From assembly GCF_030297155.1 (NCBI RefSeq), contig NZ_AP028067.1, positions 1,302,001 through 1,366,000 of the forward strand: 64,000 bases of DNA, in the 5' to 3' direction. The notes beneath the pieces were generated by a model, which worked only from the letters and a program-made list of their open reading frames with translations, was not told the DNA's origin and made no database searches. The DNA is from Vibrio sp. FE10. Lineage in GTDB: Bacteria; Pseudomonadota; Gammaproteobacteria; Enterobacterales; Vibrionaceae. Positions 56,870 through 64,000 of this stretch are shown piece by piece. Each line of letters opens with the position of its first letter. The first letter of the stretch is position 1. A program made the position numbers and the translations under genes.

Positions 56870-59800
56870 ATGTTCAGATACAACCTTATCTTTCTCTTAT
56901 CCATTTTATTGGTTCCATTTGCCTCCTATGCGGACACTACCGGCTTAACAATGGACCTGTCTGTTGATAGTGCGTCTTACGACAATGACCAGGAAGTGGT
57001 TTATACGCTTGTTTTAACGAATGAGTCGGATACAGCCATCCATGGTTTTGACGTTAAAGATGAGCTATTAAATATCTTAACGACAGACGATGAAGGGAAT
57101 AACGTTAACGCCTTTACTGAGGTATTGATTGAAGCTCGGTCGAACGTTCTTTCGTCACCGGGCACTTACAATCGTTTTGGTAATCTAGAAGCGACTGACG
57201 TTCGTGTTACGGCGGGCGGGTCGGTGACCTATACGATGACTGCTACAGTTTCTAGTGATGCGGCGGGTACGATTGATAACGTGGCAAGTGCAAGCTCTGG
57301 ACCTCTCGATTCTGTTGAATCAAATACGGAATCCATTCAGAGAAGTTTGTACCAACACGATGTTGTGGTGTCAGTCGATAAGACAAACTACCAACTGAAT
57401 AAAGAACTGACGTACTCGATCAAGGTATCGAATACTGGCGATACGGTGATTCAAACGCTTGATGTTCACGATGCAATTTCAGATATTAAGGCACTCGACA
57501 TTGATGGCGTTCTTCAACAGGCCTTCACTAACAATGTGAACTCAGCCGAGGTACAAGGTGGCGATAGTGATGCAGGTACCTTTAGTTCTTCAGGGGACTT
57601 GTCAGTCGCTGATGCATCGATAGATATTGGTGGATCTATCACCTACACGATTCGAACGACTGTTGCCGACAAACTCGTCGGCGACATCGTTAATGACAGC
57701 ATAACGGCGGAAACACGAGATGCTCTAGTAACGGGTGATGTAATCACCACGCCACCTACACAACCTAATATCACTCTGAAACATACCTTAAACCAAACAG
57801 ATAACTACCTTGTTGATGATGAGTTCTCTTACACGGTTACCGTAACCAACCAAGAAGACTCTGGTATTGCGTATCACTATTCTGTTCAGCAATTACTTGC
57901 CGACCTTGAAACTGATTTAGGAAACGATGTTAGCGATGATAGAAATGCTAACGATACAACGGGTAATCCTTACGAATCTTGGACCAATCAAGTTATTACT
58001 ATTGGTGCTAACAGTACTTCTGAACTGGCCGTTAGCGGCGTTGAATCCAACCGTTCACTGAACGATACAGTCTCTATTTACCCTGGTGAGGAGATCCTTT
58101 ACTCGGTTGAGGTCGATGTAAGCCCTGTGTCTATAGGCGAAATTCCTAAAGTTATCGCGCGCGTCGTGAATGCTGAAGGCACGGCAGATTCCGCTGATGT
58201 GGTGACTACTCCTCTAAATACGGAAGATGTTTTAGATTCTTCATCAAGCCAAATTACTCGTAACAAGAACACAACGGATACCACTTATGTGCCCGGAATA
58301 GCGGGTGAAAATGAAGTTGTATACGACATTGTTATCTCCAACAAAGACACTGAATTTTTCGCAAACGATATTGAAGTGATCGATAAATTTGCTTGTATCG
58401 TGACAGAACAAGCCGATGGCACTAATGCTTCTGCGTTCTCCGAATGGAAACTGGAAGTGGATGAAAGCAGTGGTGAGGGTTCTAACTATGGTTCATTTAA
58501 TTATGGGGCTTGGACAACGAACGACATCAACCTAAAAGTCGATCTTGCTCCTGAGGGCTTTGTTCACTATAAGCTGACAGCAAAAGTAGCAGATACCAGT
58601 GTCGGTCAAATTGTCGATGATGGTACCGATGCAGGCTTGTGTCTGGGAGATAACCTAGGTGAGTCGGGTTCTGGCGTACAAATGCCAAACTCCAAGTTGA
58701 AAGTACAGAAAGAGGTGGATTCTCGCTACTACTCTGCAGGTGGCACACTCAATTATGAAATTACTGTAGAAAATAATGGTGATGGCTACGCGATCGATGT
58801 ACCTGTTTATGATGATTTAGTGTCAGTCATGACCAATTCAATCGATGGTACGCCAATCAACGCGTATTTGAGCTGGGAAGTGACGGCGAAATCTTACGGT
58901 TCAGATAACTTAGTATCAACAAACAGTGATCCCGGATTCAGTGGTGAGATTGAAGGTGATCAGAGTAATAAAAAGATCCTTGATGTAAAGGCTAAATTAG
59001 CCCCTCACGACAAAATCATCTACAGCATTGCAGCAGTGGTAAATCCGATTGCAGATGATGAGATTCGAAATCAAGTGACGGTAGACAGCGTGCTTTATTC
59101 CGACAGAGGTTCATACCCGAGGGACTATTACCTAGTCTTGGATAAACGTGTCGATGGTAACAATGAGCAAAGCGCTTACACTGACACGACAGAGGAAGTG
59201 ACTTATAGGATCAGCATTACCAATCCTGAAGGGAATGGTTTTGCGTCTAACATCAATGTCAAAGATGAAATCAGCACGATAAAAGCTGAGCTACTGCATG
59301 TTCCGGGTGCAACCAAGCAGGTGTTCTCTTCGTGGACGATCAGTGCTGAAAAAGAAGCAACCTCTCCTTGGGCAGAAGCCGTTACTGATCCTGGTGAATT
59401 CTTAGACGGTGAGGACTTGGATGCCGTTGCACAAATCCCGCCGGGCGCAACTATTACGTATACCATTGTCGGTAAATTGGATCGAAGTGATGATACTGAA
59501 ATCCTCTGGGGAGACTTCAGCAATACTGCAACGGTCACGGGCATTGATACCAACCTATCGGATACCGTTCACACCTACCCAAGTGAACCTAATCTTATTG
59601 TCGATAAGACGGCTCAAAACTCTGACTTTGTGGGAGGAGAGCGTACTACCTTCGATATTTATATTTATAACCGAGGTGTTGGCTACGCAAATGACGCAAC
59701 GGTAAAAGACAGTATTTCAGCGCTTAACTTCTTTGAAAGTTGGACTATTGTCGGTTCAACCAATACGGATGAGCCGGGATCTCGCTACGGTGATATCTCT

Positions 59801-62800
59801 GACAATGCAGACATCGATACTGATGTGGATATTACTCCTGGCGGGTGGGTGCACTACGAAGTCAGTGGTGTTGTTAAGTCTGATTATGAAGAAGACCAAG
59901 TATCAAACCGTGTTGATGTTTATGACCCAATTACAGACCGTGAACACAGCTCTTCTGCACAAATAGACAACTCGAACAGTGCTTATGACATCAATGTATC
60001 ACTAGCCAAAACGACCGATGTGGTTCGTTACACGCCGGGTGAAGATCTCACTTACACTATCGTAATTAGTAACAATGGAGATACAGACGAAACTGATCTT
60101 ATCTTTTTGGATCGATTGAGTGAGATCACCACAACGCTTGCCAACGATAAAGATGGTGAAGTGGAAGATCTTGTCGATCAAAATCCGTTTGAGTATTGGT
60201 CGGTTGATAGTGGTGCGGGTTTTGGGCCTGATACGACTGAAGATGTAGAGATCCCACTGACGATTAAAGCTGGTGAGCTTGTTACCGTCCGCATTAAAGC
60301 GCGTGTCAAAGACAATGCGGTATCGAATGGAGTCGCAGATAGAGACGCCGGTATCATCCGTAACGAAGCGGTGTTGATTCATGCTGACGATGCTGATTGT
60401 ACCGACGACTGCGAGTACGCGAAACGTGCCGTAGCTGAAAACCATCAAGTTCACAATAACGGCACAGTGGTTCGGACGACCAATATCAACCGCTACTCTC
60501 CGGGCGATGAACTGACTTACACCATCAAATACAACTCTCAAGATGGGCACGGCTATCGCAACAATGTTGACGTCAATGAACTGATCAATGATATCTCGGT
60601 TGAGCTTCAAGACGGCACGTCAGGTAATCCATTCTTCGACGATTCGGTTGGTGAAAACAAGTTTACGGTTTCGGTGGCTAAGAGTGACCCTGTAAACGCG
60701 GGTACAACCGATGGCACAAAAGACGGCAATGTTGCAGACGACACGAATATCGTGACCTCTATTGATATTGATGCCGGAGAAGATGTGACTTATACGGTGA
60801 CAGGTATCGTTAGACCTGATGCGACTGGTGATATTCATTACCGTGATACCGTGGTGCTTCCTGATGACTACCACCTCTCTTTTGATAAAACCACGGACGA
60901 AGTGGTGTATGAACCTGGTAAGACGGTTACTTATCATTTAGTCGTTGAGAATGACGGTAAAGGTAATGCTCACGACATTCCAATCGTCGATAACCTCAAA
61001 GATATTACAGTCGATCTCGTAGACGGTACGACTGGGCCTGCTTATTCAACGTGGACCATTACATCTATCGCATCTGGCACCGATTCTGAATATGTAGACG
61101 CAGGTGCGGGCGCCGGTAAGGTTTACACATCAACAGACAGCAATTTAAACGAAGAGGCCGATATTCCGATGGGAGCGACACTTGAGTACCAAGTAGTCGC
61201 GACCATTAATGACAAAGCTAATGGCGGTGTTGTTAATGTATTGACCGTTGATGGCGACACGATTTCTCACAATATTCAACAAGAAGCTCGTAAAGTCGAT
61301 TTTGAGAAAAATATTTTGGCTTACTACGATACGGATGGTAAAGAGATTCCGGGTGCGACAAGTTACATGCCTGGGGGTTACATTGAATATGAAATCTTAA
61401 TCGAGAATATTGCGAGCGCTCACGTTGATGATATGAGTCTGCGTGATGACATCGACCAAATTAACACTCAATACTACGATGAAACTCGTGGTCCAGCATT
61501 TGATAGTTGGTCCATCGAAACGTTTACAGACAGCTCAGGAATCTCTGACCCAGACGTTGATAACTCGATTCAAGATAACCAACCGATTGATACGCACTTC
61601 GATATCTCTGCAGATAATTTTGGTCGCGCAACGTCATCAGCTTTTGTGCGTTATGTTGTTAAAGCTAAAATCAGTCCTAAAGCAGTAGGCTCGTTTACTA
61701 ACAGAGCTTACATTGACGAAGACTCTGGAAACGAACTGATAGCGGTTTCTCCGCCTGCGTCGATGTCTGACCCCGAAATAGCATTCTCGAAAAAGGCGTT
61801 CTATGACGCTGGCTTCTCCTCGGACAAATCTGAATATTCTCAAGCCGCAGGTGAGAGTGAGGTTTACTACCGCGTTCAAATTAAGAACACGGGTAATGGC
61901 ATTGAATATGGCTCTCGCCTCGAAGATACCATTTCAGAAATTCAGACTCGTATTGCAGAAGATGCCTCGACTTCTGGCAGTGACCCAGTCGGGCAGCCAT
62001 TTTTGTCTGGTTGGGAAGTGCAGTTAGAAAAAACGGCAGCGGTTGATTCGATTACGGACGCGGTTGACTTTGTTTCTGGTAACAACGTTGATATTGATAA
62101 CGACATTGTTATCGCGCCTCAAGAAAGTCTAATGTTCACTATTCATGCTGCGATTCGTGAAGATGCATTGGGTGAAATCATCAACAAGGCAAGTTACGAC
62201 GGCAATGTTCGTAGTTCCAAACTAACACCGCTTGGAAACAATATCAGTGTTGAAAAACGCGTAGTGTCGATTAATGGTAATCCGTTTAACGATGGAGATA
62301 CCTATCTGCCGGGCGACGAAGTTGAGTATGAGTTTGTGGTCACTAACCCTGAAAACGGTTGGGCAAATGATATTCAGATCAAAGACACGGTAAAGGATAT
62401 TCAAGTTGAGGTTATCGGCGGAACAATGGAATCCGCTTTTGTTTCTGGCGATATCACTCACGAAGGCAGCAATGGTATTGATGCTAACGTCGATACTTAT
62501 GTTCCTAGCTATAATCCAAACAGTAACCTGAATATTGAAACCGATATTGCCGCGGGTGAAGTGTTGACGTTCAATCTAAAAGGAATTATTCGTGACGACG
62601 CGTTGGGTACTATCGAAGCTAACCAAGTGTCGGCAGAAAATGAGTCAGCGACATCAGAAACTATCCCACCTCAAGAAGCTGAGCTCGACTATTTCAAAAC
62701 CTTGGTTTACACCGATGGTGAATCGGCTGGTTGTTCAGTTCCCTCAAACGATGGCAGTAGTTGTACCTACGCACCACGCGGGGATGTTGAGTATCAAGTT

Positions 62801-64000
62801 ACGCTAGAGAATACGGGTGATAGCATCGCGAATGACGTGAGTGTTATCGATGCCATTCATACCATCAAAACCGAAGATGGTGATGATGCGTTCTCTGAAT
62901 GGACCACCGCGATTGCTGTGGAACCTGTTGGTTCTTATGACGTACGAGGTAACTACAACGGCAGTGTGCCATTGAATGCAACTGTCGACCTTCGCCCAGG
63001 TGAGCACATTGTATTTGACGTGAAAGGCAGAGTTTCTGCATCAGCGACAGGTACCATCACCAATACGGCACAAGTGAATGGCGATAACACCAACGATATT
63101 GTCCTCAACCCTGGTCGCTCGAACATTCTAGTTGATAAGTGGACGGATACGCCTGATTACGTACCGGGTGGCACGGTGAATTACTACATCGATATCACCA
63201 ACGATGATGTGGATACTGGCCTGTTCTCTATCCGTGACATCATCAGTGGTTTTGAAGTTGAAACTGTCGACGGAACAATGCAAACCGCACTGACGGAGTG
63301 GACTTTTGATTATGATGTTCTGGCTAACTCTGCGCCGTTAGATCCCAATGCGAATGACTTCTCTGAACTAGACAAGCTGGTCTCGCAAAGTAGCCCAGAC
63401 ATCGATGTCCCTGCTAAGTCTCTCAAGATCGCAGGCCGTGATGATGCGGGTACTGGCGGCGGTGACAAGTACACAGCAGTTCGTATCTATATCGAAGGTA
63501 AGGTTCGTGATGACGCGATTGGTCGCTTTACCAATACCGCTTATCTGCGACACGGTTTAGACGATTCAAAGATGATTCGTTTGAGAGAAGGTTACATCAC
63601 TCCTAAATCGGGAAAGCTGGTATTAACCAAAGAAACCACACCGATTGCAGAACCTGATGCTAAGTATCAACCGGGTCAACCTATCTCATACAAGATCACC
63701 GTGGCTAACACAGGAGAAGGTTACCTTGTAGATCAAGTCTTGACGGATCGTATCGATACCATCATGACTGAAGTGGCTAACAGCCCGGATCAAGAGCAAG
63801 CATTGACCGGAAGTTGGGTCATCAGTGATGAAAAGATTGATGGTAGCGGTGATCCAACACTGAATGCTCGCAAAGATGTGTCTAATACCACTCAAGGTTA
63901 CAGCGCCACTTACAGCATTCATCCTGGCGATAGCTATTCATTTGTTGTAACCAACACGACAAATGACAAAGCCAAAGGCGAGATCACCAACGTAGTCAAA
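56870..64000 (+). CDS. Giant secreted DUF11-type repeat protein (5' part, runs off the window)
   Basis: The frame is open from 56870 to the window end (2377 codons, no stop), so the protein is larger than seen. The signal peptide is MFRYNLIFLLSILLVPFASYA. The rest is at least 16 modules of about 140-155 residues with a core such as Y.PG.(V/L)(T/E)Y.I.V.N.G..A.D..V.D.I. Module starts are near 56955, 57366, 57764, 58246, 58690, 59129, 59590, 59993, 60448, 60870, 61294, 61775, 62239, 62679, 63121 and 63609. Such DUF11 repeats form beta-sandwich rods in surface or adhesin-like proteins. Cysteines are few. ATG at 56822 and GTG at 56855 are alternative starts, but 56870 gives the cleanest signal. 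Binding target and anchor are unseen. Confidence 0.85.
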   Translation, partial: MFRYNLIFLLSILLVPFASYADTTGLTMDLSVDSASYDNDQEVVYTLVLTNESDTAIHGFDVKDELLNILTTDDEGNNVNAFTEVLIEARSNVLSSPGTYNRFGNLEATDVRVTAGGSVTYTMTATVSSDAAGTIDNVASASSGPLDSVESNTESIQRSLYQHDVVVSVDKTNYQLNKELTYSIKVSNTGDTVIQTLDVHDAISDIKALDIDGVLQQAFTNNVNSAEVQGGDSDAGTFSSSGDLSVADASIDIGGSITYTIRTTVADKLVGDIVNDSITAETRDALVTGDVITTPPTQPNITLKHTLNQTDNYLVDDEFSYTVTVTNQEDSGIAYHYSVQQLLADLETDLGNDVSDDRNANDTTGNPYESWTNQVITIGANSTSELAVSGVESNRSLNDTVSIYPGEEILYSVEVDVSPVSIGEIPKVIARVVNAEGTADSADVVTTPLNTEDVLDSSSSQITRNKNTTDTTYVPGIAGENEVVYDIVISNKDTEFFANDIEVIDKFACIVTEQADGTNASAFSEWKLEVDESSGEGSNYGSFNYGAWTTNDINLKVDLAPEGFVHYKLTAKVADTSVGQIVDDGTDAGLCLGDNLGESGSGVQMPNSKLKVQKEVDSRYYSAGGTLNYEITVENNGDGYAIDVPVYDDLVSVMTNSIDGTPINAYLSWEVTAKSYGSDNLVSTNSDPGFSGEIEGDQSNKKILDVKAKLAPHDKIIYSIAAVVNPIADDEIRNQVTVDSVLYSDRGSYPRDYYLVLDKRVDGNNEQSAYTDTTEEVTYRISITNPEGNGFASNINVKDEISTIKAELLHVPGATKQVFSSWTISAEKEATSPWAEAVTDPGEFLDGEDLDAVAQIPPGATITYTIVGKLDRSDDTEILWGDFSNTATVTGIDTNLSDTVHTYPSEPNLIVDKTAQNSDFVGGERTTFDIYIYNRGVGYANDATVKDSISALNFFESWTIVGSTNTDEPGSRYGDISDNADIDTDVDITPGGWVHYEVSGVVKSDYEEDQVSNRVDVYDPITDREHSSSAQIDNSNSAYDINVSLAKTTDVVRYTPGEDLTYTIVISNNGDTDETDLIFLDRLSEITTTLANDKDGEVEDLVDQNPFEYWSVDSGAGFGPDTTEDVEIPLTIKAGELVTVRIKARVKDNAVSNGVADRDAGIIRNEAVLIHADDADCTDDCEYAKRAVAENHQVHNNGTVVRTTNINRYSPGDELTYTIKYNSQDGHGYRNNVDVNELINDISVELQDGTSGNPFFDDSVGENKFTVSVAKSDPVNAGTTDGTKDGNVADDTNIVTSIDIDAGEDVTYTVTGIVRPDATGDIHYRDTVVLPDDYHLSFDKTTDEVVYEPGKTVTYHLVVENDGKGNAHDIPIVDNLKDITVDLVDGTTGPAYSTWTITSIASGTDSEYVDAGAGAGKVYTSTDSNLNEEADIPMGATLEYQVVATINDKANGGVVNVLTVDGDTISHNIQQEARKVDFEKNILAYYDTDGKEIPGATSYMPGGYIEYEILIENIASAHVDDMSLRDDIDQINTQYYDETRGPAFDSWSIETFTDSSGISDPDVDNSIQDNQPIDTHFDISADNFGRATSSAFVRYVVKAKISPKAVGSFTNRAYIDEDSGNELIAVSPPASMSDPEIAFSKKAFYDAGFSSDKSEYSQAAGESEVYYRVQIKNTGNGIEYGSRLEDTISEIQTRIAEDASTSGSDPVGQPFLSGWEVQLEKTAAVDSITDAVDFVSGNNVDIDNDIVIAPQESLMFTIHAAIREDALGEIINKASYDGNVRSSKLTPLGNNISVEKRVVSINGNPFNDGDTYLPGDEVEYEFVVTNPENGWANDIQIKDTVKDIQVEVIGGTMESAFVSGDITHEGSNGIDANVDTYVPSYNPNSNLNIETDIAAGEVLTFNLKGIIRDDALGTIEANQVSAENESATSETIPPQEAELDYFKTLVYTDGESAGCSVPSNDGSSCTYAPRGDVEYQVTLENTGDSIANDVSVIDAIHTIKTEDGDDAFSEWTTAIAVEPVGSYDVRGNYNGSVPLNATVDLRPGEHIVFDVKGRVSASATGTITNTAQVNGDNTNDIVLNPGRSNILVDKWTDTPDYVPGGTVNYYIDITNDDVDTGLFSIRDIISGFEVETVDGTMQTALTEWTFDYDVLANSAPLDPNANDFSELDKLVSQSSPDIDVPAKSLKIAGRDDAGTGGGDKYTAVRIYIEGKVRDDAIGRFTNTAYLRHGLDDSKMIRLREGYITPKSGKLVLTKETTPIAEPDAKYQPGQPISYKITVANTGEGYLVDQVLTDRIDTIMTEVANSPDQEQALTGSWVISDEKIDGSGDPTLNARKDVSNTTQGYSATYSIHPGDSYSFVVTNTTNDKAKGEITNVVK

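Noticed and set aside
60002..60937. Long open frames antisense to the giant repeat gene (202 and 105 codons)
   Set aside because: They recur in the same antisense phase along the repeats, which reflects the repeat codon pattern on the plus strand. None has a ribosome site or domain.
59409..62807. Several plus-strand frames of 70-100 codons within the giant gene
   Set aside because: All are in a different phase from the long open frame with its signal peptide and regular modules. They are shadows of it.

Overview
The window is a piece of a Vibrio chromosome, most likely from the Splendidus-type marine vibrios. The strongest argument is gene order. The run sapFDCBA, pspF, pspABC, a two-adaptor RND pump (vexIJK type), tag, metC, cardiolipin synthase and a sodium-dependent NSS transporter matches a block I recall from Vibrio cholerae chromosome 1. 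Moderate GC content, many short AT-rich intergenic terminators and the TorCA, PqiABC and ProVWX families also fit. No rRNA, tRNA or CRISPR array was seen.

Layout. 1-2601: an AT-rich pair on the minus strand, a polyprenyl-phosphate sugar transferase and a GT-C-like membrane protein, probably the edge of a surface-glycan locus. 2681-8812: a DUF2927 exported protein and the sapABCDF peptide importer. 8915-11536: the phage-shock envelope-stress module, with pspF divergent from pspABC and a sigma-54/IHF promoter between them. 11684-16917: an RND efflux operon with two lipoprotein adaptors. 17055-22120: tag, a ToxR/ToxS-like membrane regulator pair, metC and cls. 22488-27601: NSS transporter, chemoreceptor, pseudouridine synthase and rRNA-type methyltransferase. 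27679-31777: the ynjBCDF ABC transporter operon, preceded by a 268-bp MITE-like element. 32357-38968: mostly small conserved proteins (META lipoprotein, DUF1289, thiamine-binding protein, PilZ) plus a DEAD-box helicase, a LysE exporter, an M14 carboxypeptidase and an orphan NifW-like protein. 39274-42838: torCA, anaerobic TMAO respiration. 42982-48053: a Trp-rich small protein, a sucrose-phosphatase-like HAD enzyme and the osmoprotectant importer proVWX. 48273-49656: SnoaL-like protein and a divergent LysR regulator. 49855-53255: pqiABC, the MCE lipid-transport bridge across the periplasm.

The right end is the accessory part. From 53684 to 56642 lies a gene for an unusual two-module protein, each module an XRE-type DNA-binding domain followed by the same unknown domain. 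It has been split by a complete IS630-family insertion (55096-56192, TA target duplication). Removing the IS and one TA restores one frame of 619 residues. Divergent from it, at 56870, starts a very large secreted protein made of at least 16 DUF11-like repeats. It stays open to the end of the window (2377 codons with no stop).

Much of the window concerns the cell envelope: stress sensing (Psp), efflux (Vex), lipid traffic (Pqi, Cls), peptide and osmolyte import (Sap, ProVWX) and the surface (giant repeat protein, glycosyl transfer). Coordinates, reading frames, repeats and motifs were read directly from the sequence. Family names come from recognising the proteins. No database search was run.
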